DNA of 64,000 nucleotides from Opeltia flavorubescens. Lineage: Eukaryota > Ascomycota > Lecanoromycetes > Teloschistales > Teloschistaceae. Position numbers and translations under genes: made by a program. Below, piece after piece: positions 12,412 through 23,667 of this stretch (its first letter is position 1; the number at the start of each line of letters is the position of its first letter). The stretch covers positions 186,001 through 250,000 of the forward strand of contig KE546976.1 of NCBI GenBank assembly GCA_000442125.1, in the 5' to 3' direction. Under the pieces are notes generated by a model that made no database searches, was not told the origin of the DNA, and saw only the letters and a program-made list of their open reading frames with translations.

Positions 12412-15400
12412 TGGACGGATTGCCGGTACAATTAATGCTTATCGAGGTCAAGATCCCAGGACTCGAGAAGACGAGAGTATCTTTGAGTGAAGGAAGCTTG
12501 GAATAGAACAATGAGGCTGGTGATGAGAATCACTCCTACTCATCTTATGTCAGATGGGTGGCCTAAACCTCGGGTGCAACCTTCATACACACCACAACAA
12601 TGAGACCTGTAAATATCTTACTCTTTATACCTGTGACAGAGCCTTGCCCATTACCATTGTTTCAAGTCACATACAGGCAGGGAAGTTGGTGGCGAAGGTT
12701 GCCAGGCAGAAATAGCAAGCAAGGCAAGAGACGAAGGGAAAGGTGAAATCTCCCAACCACGAGGAGTGGCCGGAAGCCTACAGCGATATATCAATGGCTT
12801 TGGGATCATCATCCTTCCCCGCATTGTACAGACTTTCAAAGTCAGCATCACGAAAAGAGAAGGAGCTGAACACCACACGGAAGTCCATGNAAAGGCCGCA
12901 GCAAAAAAGCCCCCAGCAAGTAACCGGATCAAGGAACAGAATAAGGATGGGATGGCACTCTACGACGTCAACCTACAGCGACCCTCCCACCTAGATAATC
13001 CCAGCCTTTCGGGCATCACGAAAAGCAACATGAAATGTTTGGATGTAGATGGATCCTAGATGCATTGGTAGACATTAGATCATGTTGGCCTAGAGTAGGA
13101 GTTTGGGGGGATGCAAATTGTCGGACTTCGAAGGCCGGAGCAAGCCCGAACGATCAGCCCCGCCCATGCAATGCCATGCAGTGTAACGTGCTGACTCAGA
13201 TTGATTCCTGTTCCTGGCTGGTCCTTTTCAGCTGAATTGAGTGTGCTTTTTCGATAAGCCGTAAGATGGATGTGAGATGACTTGTTCGAGTCAGCAACCA
13301 ACAACGGATGATCTTGATGATCACACGTCTTCCCTCCGCACTTTTACGAAGCAAACTCTAATTTTGAAACACTACAGAGATGGCCAAGGCTGGGGGCTGT
13401 TGCCAGTTCCATGTTTGCGACATATTATTGATTGGTCGATGAACGTTCAGCATGGCTGGGAAAGGGTCCATCTACTTTGAGCTGAGTGGAGGATCGGCGA
13501 TTGACGAGGGATGACGGGTTCCGGGGAAGTTATTGAGGAATAAGAGTAATGACCCATGGGGTAAAAGTGCCGTTGCTCGCGTGCTCACGATTGCAGATCC
13601 ATGCCCTGAAATGCTTGGCCTATCTTGACAATCCTTGGCGTCGATCCTAGTTTTCGAGGACATGAGATGCCGCACATCCGTTTGTCACTGTATCACCTCT
13701 GTCTAAGATCTTATTTCCTACAACGAAGACTAGAGCTCTCTTTGTTGTTAACGAGCGTATCTGAACCTCTGGGCTCATCATAGCTTCTGTAAAGCAGTTG
13801 TGGTCCTTGCTGAGAGTCCGTGGCCTGCCTCACTACATCGTCAAGTCATGGAACCCTTGACAGCTCCGGTTTCATTTCGACCCGGCACCCATGTCATCGT
13901 ATGCGGATATTGTTGCGAAGGTAGGGTGTAACAAGTATCTCATTACCCGGAAAGATATCTCGTAAGAGGATAATTCATTTGATTGCCCTCGTCCATTCTC
14001 GCCGTCTTTTCATTCCGCCATCTATTCGATAGCGCTGTTCTATCTCATTACATAGGGAAATGGCAGTCAGAGTGTATCCGTTTTGAGCGTTTGACATTAC
14101 TAGAGGCCATACCAAAGAACTTGTTACATGATCCATGTCCAAGACCCAACCTTCGGCGCCCGAGTTCCAATAACTCGCTCACTGCCAGCTTATCACGTGA
14201 GTGCCTCCTCGCAAGATGCCTGCCTAAGTGACGAATGCCGGGACCCGGCTGTATGAGTACGCCGTCACTCCACTCTATTATGTTTCGTCTGGGCGGGTAA
14301 TCTAGAAGCCCCCAGATGAAGGATTCACAACTGTGCAGCACGACCTTCCTCCAGCGTGTTTCCCTTTTCTCTTCTCGAGCTTCTCTCTTGTACTCTCTCG
14401 TCAACAAGGGGTGAAATAAATGGGTACCCAGACTTGGCAGGCAGCTAGATAGAAACCGCGCTTTACGCGGGATACTCATATATTTCACCCACTGGTATCG
14501 TCCCAGTACTCCTTTTCTTTCTTTCACCTATATTCTGTTCCTACTTACCTCCCTACATTTTTTACTTTTCATTCTTTTCCTAGTCTATACCTAGCTGGAA
14601 GTGACTATCAGGCTCCGGTCAAAACGTTTCACACCCTCGTCTAGGGCTCCCTGGCCGCCAGAGCTAAAGCATCGCAGATTCTTCATTCTCCCTTTCCGCT
14701 GGTCTTCCGGTTCAGGTTCCCCATAGCTTTATACAATGCTAACCTCTCCAGCTAGGAGATGTGTAGTTGAGATACCGGGATGGAGATGAGACGATATGTT
14801 CGGCGAGGGTTTCTCCTCCAGAAAAATGGAATTTCAGAGGATTGGACTCCCAGCTCGGGAACCGGGTTGAAGATGGTGGCAAAACCCGTGAATGGCTCGT
14901 GATCTCTCTGCTTTTTCCTCCGTTCTCGATCATCCCTGCTATAACCACAGTAAGTAGTGAGAGCTGAGATACACTATTGATCTATTCTTCTTTTCCTTCA
15001 GAATCCTCAAAAGATGAACGCTTCTTCTTCCCAGGAGATGGTGGAGAGAGACGAGGGAATCTAAATGTTTTGTTCTACAGTACGCCCCATTGCATTTCTT
15101 TACCATCATGCTGTGTGTATATATCCCTCCCTGTACCTGTATAGAACACAACTGCCCTATGCAAGCCTTACTTCTAGTCATTCGACATCACATTCCTCAT
15201 TCCTTTCCATCTGCCAAAGACGAACCTCAAAGCTTTCTCCCTCCCCTATCCTCTTCATACCTGCAGAAACGAGCATTATTGCCCAGGATAACAGATACTT
15301 GCCCCCCCCCCAAAAGAGAGAACATAACGACAAAACTTCCTGAAGCTTCAAACCATGATGACTAAAAAAGAAAAAAAAAAGTAGGGCTTACAGATCTCCT

Positions 15401-16249
15401 TCCTTATCATCATCATCCAACCCTTCAGCACCAATACCCCTCTCTGAAAAAGAAAGGGAAAACTTAATGTATAATCTACCATCTAAAGCTTCCATCAGCG
15501 AAGACTCAGCCACCCCTCAACCCTTTTCTCCAGTCCAATCAAATCAAATCGAATCAAATCAGAAAAGAAAGATACAGAAAATCCAAAACTAGAATAGCTA
15601 TCAGACCAACAAAATATGAAAGACCGACCCACAAGCTGTAATCAATCCCCCCCCCCAACTCCTCCTTCTCCGCTATCCCCCTTAACAAGAGGAAAAAAGC
15701 ACGAAAAACCAAAAAGGGCGAACAAACCAACAACCTCCATGCAAGCTGAACCCAAACCCCTCGGCTAAAACAAAACAATAAAAAAAGCCCCCAAACTTAA
15801 ACCCCCCTCCCACGCATCCCAGAAAAAAAAAGCAAAGAAGTATACGGATCCACACCAAGTGTGCCATGCAGCCGAACACCCCCAATAAAAACAATCCGTC
15901 TCAACACCAAGAAGGCCAAGGAATGAAAAGAATCGAAGAGAAAGAAAAGAAAATACCAAGAACAGAAGTGAGAAGAAAAACACCAATCGTGTATAAATGT
16001 AAGATTCCACACGTATAGCCTGAAACATTTCCCATACACCCACGGCACTTAACTCAATAAAAAGCAAGTCTGCAACCACAAATTCCATCATGAGATTTGA
16101 GTCAGAAGTCTCCCCATTGACTTTTAACATTACACATCCACTCTCGCCGTACTAGCCCTCTGATTGGCTCTTCGGCCTCCGAAGGCTCTCTTCTAACACT
16201 ACATACCCATGCCTTTCCAGCACACACACCACACCACAAACTCAGCCCA
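12412..16249. other. Long intergenic region, no gene recognised
   Basis: This is 3.8 kb without a supportable gene. The minus-strand frames at 14.0-14.5 kb and 15.55-16.13 kb are open, but composition-driven: the second set translates A/C-rich DNA into Phe/Leu/Gly-rich peptides. Homopolymer runs occur near 15301 (C) and 15365 (A). A single unresolved base is at 12890. Confidence 0.4.
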
Positions 16250-18184
16250 TCAAACCACAAATCCCCCCGAATTCTTCTGTCTCGGCTCCCCCGCCGCCTC
16301 AAAAGTCCCATTCGGTAACCTCCTCAGCGCCTGCGCCGTGCTCTGCCCCGGCGCAATCCACGTGACATTATGGCCCAAGCTCTTCATAAAAGCGACTGTT
16401 TGGTTATTGTACGCGTATTCGAACGTTACTCTGTGATCCTGTTAGCTAGAGCAAGTTTGACGTGGGAGTAAGAGGGAGGAGCTCTTACTGATTCGGTTCC
16501 AATTGATCATGCAACCTCGGTTGCGCCAATGCCGCTGGAGAACTCAACCCTTGATCAAGGACATGCCACAGGTTTTGAATCGTGGCGGTGATGATGCGAC
16601 TACCACCTGCTGCTCCGACGACAAAGTACAAGGTACCGTTTGCGAGGAAGTCGACCATGGTAGGTGAGATGGACGAGAGAGGGCGCTTGCCGGGACGGAT
16701 GAAGTTGGATGGCGAGGGTACGTATCCGAAAGCGTTGGAGGAGTTGGGGATTGAAAAATCGTTCATCTCGTTGTTCATGATCACTCCCGTCTCTGGGACC
16801 ATTAGTTGAGATCCGAAGAGAAGGTTGACCGTAGTGGTCAAGCTGATGGCCATGCCGGACGCATCGGCTGTGACGATGTGGGATGTTCCAGGGCTTGAAG
16901 ATAGTATTAGCAAGGGAGAGAGGTCTGAAGGCTTGGAAGGCGTACGTCTCTAGAGATTCTAATCCTGTTGGGTCATAGTCGGAGACATTGAGCGTGTGAA
17001 AGTCGGATATCCTGCTCCTCACACGAGCTGCAGTGGTTTCGTTCAGCATCTCGCTTTGATACTCGTCTAGGCCAGGGACAAATAGTGGGTCTCCGAGGTT
17101 TGCTCGCTGCCATAAACATTAGTTCGGTCGCTGTGTTCAAAGTTGAATCGAAGATACCTCTCCATAGCCAAATCTGATCGCTTCATCAAGACGATGAGTG
17201 CTTAAATTCGTCGTAGCCGGGCTCCCAATGTCGGGATAGCCTTCGATTGTTTTTAACACACTCAATGCCACTTCCCCGCTCGAAGGCGCGCTGCACGATG
17301 TGAGCTTATAACCTCGGTATGTGATCGAAGCGGGTTTGCGAATGGCCACAGTGTAATTCTTCAGGTCCTCCAGGGTCATTGTGCCGTTCTTGGCTTGTAA
17401 GGCGTTGATGGTCGCATTGGCGATAGGACCAGTATAGAAGGCATCTGCTCCCCTCTTAGATACAGTCTCCAGCGTATCTGCATAACGCCTCCTTGTGATT
17501 GTATCACCAAGACCAAGTCTGGTACCATTCGGTGCGAAATCAATTGCCCATGTCGGTACATCCACCAGGAAATTCTCTTGGCCCTTCGTAGCCGAATTCA
17601 TGTAGTTGACAAGGTCCTGGGTGACCGTGAATCCATTGCGCGCGACATTTATAGCAGGTCGCATCACGCGCGACCATGGTAACTTCCCAAAGTGTGTATG
17701 GAGGTACTCCAAGCCACGAAGCTCGCCTGGAACACCGCTGGAGGAGATGTTAGTGCATGGCCATTGCATCAGGATGGCAGCTGGCGTACCTTGCGAGACC
17801 ACCAAACAATGACAGATCGGTATCATTGTTGTACATATCTTGAAAGGCCGCAGCAGGAGCGGTTTCGCGAAAGTCGATGAAGGTGTAAGATCCATTGCTG
17901 GCACGCACGAGCATGAAACCACCGCCACCAAGGCCACTATGGTACATGCCAATGACTCCAATACAGAAGACAGTACCCACAAGGGCATCAGCAGCATTAC
18001 CTCCATCTTTGAGCAGATTCACTCCAATCCTGCTACAGACGGAGCTCTCTGATGCTGTAGCACCAAGCTTATTTGATTCATGATGCTGAGCGGCATTTCG
18101 CTTAGTTAGCGCATGCGGCAAGCTCAACCCTGTTACGCCAATGAAAGCCACCCATGACAGAGCGAACAATTGGAAGAGGTGCAT
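16250..18184 (-). CDS. Gamma-glutamyltransferase (glutathione hydrolase)
   Basis: Five exons on the minus strand: 18184-17790, 17737-17158, 17106-16946, 16893-16489 and 16430-16250, with introns of 51-58 nt; the frame closes to 573 residues. The enzyme cleaves the gamma-glutamyl bond of glutathione and its conjugates, and fungal forms are secreted or vacuolar. Residues 1-25 look like a signal peptide (MHLFQLFALSWVAFIGVTGL). Large-subunit features include GGNAADA and the SGLGGGGFM loop. The self-cleavage site and catalytic threonine lie in GTSHIVTADASG, just after intron 3. Later come the oxyanion and substrate-loop segment GAAGGSRIITA and the hallmark C-terminus FEAAGEPRQKNSGG. N-glycosylation sequons are frequent (NGT, NTS-like, NVT). 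Length matches fungal relatives (about 560-600). The TGA stop follows FVV. Confidence 0.95.
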
Positions 18185-18677
18185 CGCAAGAAATTACGTG
18201 TGCTGTTAGGAGCGAACAGACAGTCTAATTTGAGAGGAATTGGCACCCTATATAGCTGTAATTGCAAGCCGTCTTTCCAACGGAGGCTGGCCAGCTAGTT
18301 TCTTTTGCAGTTAGATGAGATCGTCATTGCCCGAAGAGGAAGGAGCCCGGTACCTGAGTAGCCGTTATAATTGCCCGTTTTGACGACTTCGACGTTGTTT
18401 CACACCAGAGTGGGGGAACATAGCACGATATGATGCTTGCTCAGAAGATAGCTTTTGAAGAACACATCAATCGTTATAACAGCTTCTAAAACGCGCCTCC
18501 CGACTGCTTCGTGCCCTTCGTTTCATTTACCAAGTTCAAAAGAAATACTCCCTTCGACCAGCGCATTCAATCCGATAATGTTGCGGAAAAAGATCTCGTA
18601 CTGCAGTAGCTTCGTCGTCCATCTCGTCTGAATCGTCGTCCAAGTCCTGTAACAAAGATAGCTTTCGATAATCAGTA

Positions 18678-19159
18678 TTATAGATGGTACAGCTTGCTAT
18701 AGCAACAAATCCATAGCCTTCGGGTGACCTCAGTCACCAGGCAGCGCTCGTAATCCCTCCCCGTGATTGTAAACCGCAGCATGGAATGCTTACAGCCCTC
18801 GTCATCCAATTCGTTACTACATCGACTCTGAATCAAGGGTAAGTACAATCGTTTGTACTAGTTGAATCAACTCACTAGGTAGTCAATAACTGAGTCCCAT
18901 GCTACAGTGTTCCGCTTGAAGCGGTTTGTATGGAAGCTCCAGAACCAAGGAGGGCATCTCTTCTTCTGGGTCTGGAGCTCATCACAATTGAAACGCATGC
19001 GCGAAGAGACCCAAAAGTCTTCTTCGTCATCATAGCCTGCATTGTCATACGTCGACTCCGTGACAGGTAATTTGGTTTCGTCGAAATCAAGGCTGGGGCA
19101 GGTATCGGCACACACAAAGATAGGATGTATAATGATAGGAAGGTGACTGTTGGTCCCAT
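18678..19159 (-). CDS. Candidate small secreted Cys-containing protein; frame of N-terminus unresolved
   Basis: The downstream part reads well: an open frame to 18876, a 48-nt intron 18875-18828 (GTGAGT...TTCAG), then 18827-18678 ending in TAA. It gives segments such as FNCDELQTQKKRCPP, SRCSNELDDEGCKHSM and TGRDYERCLV, with several Cys that could pair. Just upstream, ATG 19159 opens a peptide MGPTVTFLSLYILSLCVPIP that looks like a signal peptide with an AxA-like cleavage site. It is in another frame than the Cys-rich part, and I found no intron of acceptable length to join them. In the domain's own frame the sequence is open upstream to about 19250 with Met codons near 19214. It may be a gene with an unseen intron, a frame error or a decaying gene. 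No family was recognised. Confidence 0.42.
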
Positions 19160-19386
19160 GACTTTGAAGGGCCCAGCAGATTCCCTTCACAATACCAGAC
19201 AATGAAGGCATTTTTCGTTGACTCTCCGATACTGCCAGATGTCCGTGCATTAGCCACTAGTGATCTCAATCGAAAGAATTGTTGCAGTGGGTATACATGG
19301 ATCATTCGAGTACAACTTACATTAAATACGTGTAAACTCTTCTCCATAGCTTTCGTGGATATACATACGTGCAGTTTTTTCCCATC

Positions 19387-20652
19387 TCAAAGCTTCCAGA
19401 CAGTCCACCCACGCAGATTCATTTTCTTCAACACCCCCCCAAGATTACCCTGGAGCTCTTTTCCTTCTTTCCAAACTTTAGGGCCTGCAAAATGCTCCAC
19501 AAATCCATCCGGACCGGAGATCAGTATCAGATTCTTCGCAGTAGTCGTTCCTGGACCCAGATCACCATTGGTACGAGCGGTGTTTTGCACGCTTCTTTGA
19601 ATGTCTTGTTGAGTAATAAACCGCTGCTGATCGTCGGCAAAGTAGCTGACGCGAAGATCTCCGGTGTATCTATTCCTGAGCGTTGATAGCTCGCTCACGA
19701 GAGGTGATTCCGGCGAATTCACATTGACCCCTTCTTTCGGCTGCCCAGAGTCCTTACCCACCAAACTCGACCACCATCGAAGGAGAATGTTGTCAGAGAG
19801 AGGAGGGGAGGCTATTGGTGCACCTGAACAATCTTCCGATCGTCTGTTGGCCCAAAGTATGTTGATGCTAGGTTTGAGAGCACCAGGAGGGCTTTGAAGC
19901 AGCGAATGTGCCATCTGGATGGCAGGGGAAATACCCGTACCGCCAGCGAGAAACAGGATATTGTCGACTCCCTCTGGAATCTCGAATTCTTGGTATGGGC
20001 CTCGAAGTTCGAGACGGCCACCGGCTTGCATGCGTGACAAGTATTTGGACAGCTCGCCCTCTGGATAATTGCGGATCAAGAAGCGCAGTTGGTTCTCCTC
20101 AGGATGCTTTGAGAGAAAGCTGAATTCCTCATTTGCAGTTGGCTCAGGTGAGTCCGATAAGAAAGGAGGCAGCGGCGTGTAGAACCTTGCGATTGTCAAG
20201 AGCGGATGCTTGATTTGTACGCTCCACACCCCCTTCTTCGCGGCTTCTGCAACTCTTTCATTGTCAAGACTCGATTTGTATGCCCTTGGCCCAAATGTAG
20301 ACGGCTGAATGGTGAGGAGGTTACTGCTGTTCGATATTCTTTTGTTCTTCAGCAGCTCATAATCTTGGAAGGCATTTAGCTGTGGGGCTTCTGATTCTCT
20401 GGTATTCGCAGCCCAGGTAGTAAGACTGATGATGCTGACGCCTGCCAGGCCGACTCCTGCAAGTGCCAACCATCGTCGCTTTGGCTGGTCCTCGGAGGGT
20501 TTCTTGTAGGGCTCCTCGGCAGGTTCATCAAAAGGAGGCTTCACGGTGCGGGCGAAGTGACAAGCATCGCTCGAACAAAGTAATCTCACTGATGGTTTTG
20601 CGAGTAAAAATTTACGACTTGTTGGTGGCAAGTGAAAGGACGACCTGAACAT
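19387..20652 (-). CDS. CYC2: Mitochondrial FAD/NAD(P)-binding reductase, Cyc2-like
   Basis: Single-exon, 421-residue protein resembling fungal Cyc2, an inner-membrane flavoprotein acting in mitochondrial cytochrome c maturation, where it helps keep haem reduced for attachment by the haem lyase. The first 40 residues are basic and hydroxylated, like a mitochondrial presequence. One transmembrane helix lies at 61-80. A ferredoxin-reductase-type fold follows: the FAD-binding motif ARFYTPLP (about 155-162; family consensus RxYTP), GGRLELRGPY near 211 and the pyridine nucleotide loop LFLAGGTGISPA at about 233-244. The C-terminal LISGPDGFVEHFAGPK is the usual NAD-domain end. It is divergently transcribed from the permease gene. 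The NADH-cytochrome b5 reductase family is the alternative, but the IKHPLLTIARFYTPLP stretch and the single membrane span favour Cyc2. Confidence 0.88.
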   Translation of the reverse strand: MFRSSFHLPPTSRKFLLAKPSVRLLCSSDACHFARTVKPPFDEPAEEPYKKPSEDQPKRRWLALAGVGLAGVSIISLTTWAANTRESEAPQLNAFQDYELLKNKRISNSSNLLTIQPSTFGPRAYKSSLDNERVAEAAKKGVWSVQIKHPLLTIARFYTPLPPFLSDSPEPTANEEFSFLSKHPEENQLRFLIRNYPEGELSKYLSRMQAGGRLELRGPYQEFEIPEGVDNILFLAGGTGISPAIQMAHSLLQSPPGALKPSINILWANRRSEDCSGAPIASPPLSDNILLRWWSSLVGKDSGQPKEGVNVNSPESPLVSELSTLRNRYTGDLRVSYFADDQQRFITQQDIQRSVQNTARTNGDLGPGTTTAKNLILISGPDGFVEHFAGPKVWKEGKELQGNLGGVLKKMNLRGWTVWKL

Positions 20653-20896
20653 CCCTCCAAGATGCTTATTACGGAGAGAAATGTTTCTTGACTTTGGCGG
20701 ACATCGGAAAGTTTCCGCCTCTCCAATTCATTTGTGAGCTGTTTGCCGGATTGGGAAGTAATAGCCGGCAAGCGCACATGAATTCAAGATCGCATCTTAG
20801 CCCGCCGTCTTTGACTTTTCTACACAAAAGAAAAAGGAGGAGTCGATACGATGATCGCCTTGCTACACTGTTGCTGCCGATGACAACACACAAAGC
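20653..20896. promoter_or_regulatory. Shared divergent promoter region between CYC2 and the amino-acid permease
   Basis: The start codons of the two genes are separated by 244 bp and point away from each other, so both core promoters must lie within or overlap this stretch. No distinct TATA box or named binding site was identified. Confidence 0.6.
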
Positions 20897-22810
20897 ATGT
20901 CCCGCATGCCCACATACGCCTCCCTGAACGGTGCCACGAAGCAAAGTCAACGCCCTCGTGACTCCCTCGAACTCGCATCTCTCGCGTCGTCCACGCCAAC
21001 GTCTTCCCATGCCTCGCGCTCTTCCTCTCCCTCGGGAATATCCTCCTCTCGCAAGCTCTCGCTATCCGCCGAAGACCCTCTCTCTGCTTCCAGTCCCGCT
21101 GCTACACGACCCTTGAACCATAGCCGGTCTTTCTCAGTCTCTTCTGCTTTCGATTTCGCTTCCAACCTCTTCCCATTGTCTACGACCGCCGCAGGATATA
21201 CGTCCCTTGGATCAGCCACGAACAATGCCCTCGATGTTGATGCAGGAGGGAATCTAGAAAAGCATAAGACAATCACGTACCTCAATGGCCTTTCCCTCAT
21301 CGTGGGCCTCATCATTGGGTCCGGCATCTTCTCTTCTCCCGCTCAAATCACAACAAACGCTGGATCGCCCGGTGCATCGCTTGTCGTTTGGCTAGTAGCC
21401 GGTATACTTGCCTGGACAGGTGCATCATCATACGCAGAGCTGGGTGGAGCCATCCCCCTTAATGGCGGAGCTCAAGTCTACCTTTCCAAAATCTTCGGAG
21501 ATCTCTTCGGCTTCCTCTTCACCTGGTCTTCCGTCTTCGTTTTGAAGCCAGGTTCTGCAGCCATCATTGCCATTATCTTTGGCGAATACATCGTCCGCGC
21601 CTTCTCCCCCGCATCCACTTCAGCCGATCCGCTTCCCAACACCAGCATAAGCATCATATGGATCAATAAGGGAATATCGCTCCTCGCTCTCGCTCTCGTT
21701 ACGGCTCTCAATTGCATATCCACCAGACTCACCACACGCGCTAGCNACCTCTTCATGTTCTTCAAATTCCTCGCTCTTCTCTGCATCGCTATAACCGGCT
21801 TGGCCGTAGCAGTGACAAACAGCACCCTAACATCCTACTCCCCAAACGATGAATGGAAAACCCAATCCTGGTTCGCCGGCACCAGCACCAACTCTTCAAA
21901 CTGGGCCGTAGCCCTCTACGCCGGCCTCTGGGCCTTCGACGGCTGGGACAACACAAATTTCGTCCTCGGCGAATTCAAACACCCAACCCGCGACCTCCCC
22001 CGCGTCATCCACACCGCTATGCCCCTCGTCATACTCTCCTACCTCCTCGCCACCCTTTCCTACACCCTCGTCCTCCCCGCGAAAACCATCGCCTCCACAA
22101 ACACCATAGCCGTTACCTTTGGCGCCCGCGTCTTCGGCCCCAACGGCGCTCTTATCCTCGCGCTGATAGTCTCCGCAAGCTGTTTCGGCGCTTTGAACGC
22201 AACGACATTCACCAGCGGCCGTCTTGTCTACGCAGCGGGTAAAGAAGGTTTCCTCCCCTCTGTCTTCGGCACAATCGGCATGCCGGGCGCGGAACCAAAC
22301 AAGTTTCGTCGTCTTCAGCCCACATCTACATCATCAAACAGCGATTCTTCCTCATCATTCCTCTCCCGCACCCTAGCTTCCCTCTTCACAGACAACGGCC
22401 GCATCGGCTTCACCCCCATCACAGCAATGACGTTCAACGCCCTCCTCACAGCCGCATACGTCCTCGTAGGCGAGTTTTCCACCCTCGTCACGTTTTACGG
22501 CGTTGCTGGCTACTCTTTCTATTTCCTCACCGTCCTTGGACTCATTGTGCTAAGAATCAGAGAACCACATTTGGAAAGGCCGTATCGGACGTGGATTTCT
22601 ACACCGATTATTTTCTGTTGCGTTAGTTTGTTTTTGCTGTCTAGGGCGGTTTTTGCGAAGCCGGTGCAGACGCTGGTTGTGGTGGGGTTTGTGGGTGTGG
22701 GTGTGCCGGTGTATTGGTGGAGGGTTGGGGGGAGGGATGGAGCGGGTGGTAGGAGGGGGGAGGAGGGGGAGAGGGAGTGGAGGTTTTGGAGGAGGTGGGG
22801 GAGGGGGTGA
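20897..22810 (+). CDS. APC-family amino acid permease, LAT/Mup1-like
   Basis: Single-exon, 637-residue integral membrane protein. A Ser-rich cytosolic N-terminus (about 1-120; it probably carries phosphorylation or ubiquitin signals, an inference) precedes about twelve hydrophobic spans. The first span carries NGLSLIVGLIIGSGIFSSP, the G-S-G-I-F unwound helix that binds the substrate amino and carboxyl groups in APC transporters. The segment WAFDGWDNTNFVLGE near residue 340 matches the L-type amino acid transporter branch (W-x-[FY]-x-G-W-[DN]). Span ten contains SGRLVYAAGKEGFLP, also typical. A short Ser-rich cytosolic loop sits near 480-490. One base (21746) is unresolved and falls inside a codon. 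The start follows 244 bp after the divergent CYC2 start. Substrate is likely neutral amino acids, possibly methionine, by family only. Confidence 0.92.
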   Translation: MSRMPTYASLNGATKQSQRPRDSLELASLASSTPTSSHASRSSSPSGISSSRKLSLSAEDPLSASSPAATRPLNHSRSFSVSSAFDFASNLFPLSTTAAGYTSLGSATNNALDVDAGGNLEKHKTITYLNGLSLIVGLIIGSGIFSSPAQITTNAGSPGASLVVWLVAGILAWTGASSYAELGGAIPLNGGAQVYLSKIFGDLFGFLFTWSSVFVLKPGSAAIIAIIFGEYIVRAFSPASTSADPLPNTSISIIWINKGISLLALALVTALNCISTRLTTRASXLFMFFKFLALLCIAITGLAVAVTNSTLTSYSPNDEWKTQSWFAGTSTNSSNWAVALYAGLWAFDGWDNTNFVLGEFKHPTRDLPRVIHTAMPLVILSYLLATLSYTLVLPAKTIASTNTIAVTFGARVFGPNGALILALIVSASCFGALNATTFTSGRLVYAAGKEGFLPSVFGTIGMPGAEPNKFRRLQPTSTSSNSDSSSSFLSRTLASLFTDNGRIGFTPITAMTFNALLTAAYVLVGEFSTLVTFYGVAGYSFYFLTVLGLIVLRIREPHLERPYRTWISTPIIFCCVSLFLLSRAVFAKPVQTLVVVGFVGVGVPVYWWRVGGRDGAGGRRGEEGEREWRFWRRWGRG

Positions 22811-23196
22811 GGGGGTGGTAGTACAAATAGCATGGATAGGAAATGCGAGCATCGTATAGCAAGATCAGCAATATATTACTGATAAAAATTACTTTTGAGA
22901 TTTCTAACAGGTCTCTTAGTTTCGAGTAGGAGAGAAAGTTGATTGTGCTATATAGAGCTTGCTTTATGACTTGGTCGGATAATCCCACTAAATTAAATAA
23001 CAAGAGGCCATACGGAACAACATCAATCTGTACATAGCGTACAATAGATATCGACATTTCTCATGGAGGTGTACCTTTGCATGTTCTTGGTCGATGTGAA
23101 ATACCGGTATCGTACCAAATTTCCTTTCACATGCACTGAGTTCTCCAAAATGGTTTTTTGAAAACAAATCCTCAGCGTCTGAATTCCGGCGAGGGA

Positions 23197-23475
23197 GTTG
23201 TACATGTCGAAATTGAAAACGAAATGATTGGTAAGAATACTGTACTAGGTGTTGACTAGAAAATTTGACTTCATGGGTGTATGAGTCCAGTGCGGGTTTT
23301 GGTGTTTGACAGTGTGAGGAGTCGTGCAAGTCAAAATCGAGCCATCGAAATAGAATGACAGGTGAGAATACTGTACCGGTGCTTCGCGGGTTTCGCATGA
23401 ATATTGACTCCATAGGTCGGATGAGTCCGGCGCGTTTTGCGGCTATTTGACAATTAAGGAGAGGAAGAAATTGTA
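23197..23475. repeat. Imperfect tandem repeat of about 125-140 nt, two units plus a partial third
   Basis: Unit 1 (from about 23197) and unit 2 (from about 23319) share several blocks in the same order: TGTACATGTCGAAATTG versus TGCAAGTCAAAATCG, TAAGAATACTGTAC versus TGAGAATACTGTACC, TGAGTCCAGTGCG versus TGAGTCCGGCGCG, and GTTTGACA versus ATTTGACA. A third beginning, TTGTACAAATTGAAATGA, starts near 23472. It lies just beyond the 3' end of the F-box-like gene. Confidence 0.6.
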
Positions 23476-23667
23476 CAAATTGAAATGAAGTAGGAGTGGC
23501 TGATGTTGATGCTCTATGGGCTTGATGATGGGTTGTGTGTTCGGTCGGTGAAGAAGCCGGTGAGTTCGGTGAGTTTTGTTGTTGTTTGATAGGTAGAGAG
23601 GGACTGAGCGAGCCGTCGAAGATGCCTCCACAACTTCCCTGCCCATCTCCAACCAAAGAACCTCCAC

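Noticed and set aside
14048-14527. Minus-strand open frame of 159 codons
   Set aside because: Composition is random-like, with no domain, no splice partners and overlapping frames on the other strand.
15554-16130. Overlapping hydrophobic minus-strand frames that look like membrane proteins
   Set aside because: Phe/Leu/Gly-rich text arises from A/C-rich DNA on the plus strand, in several frames at once; no conserved motif, and no start with good context.
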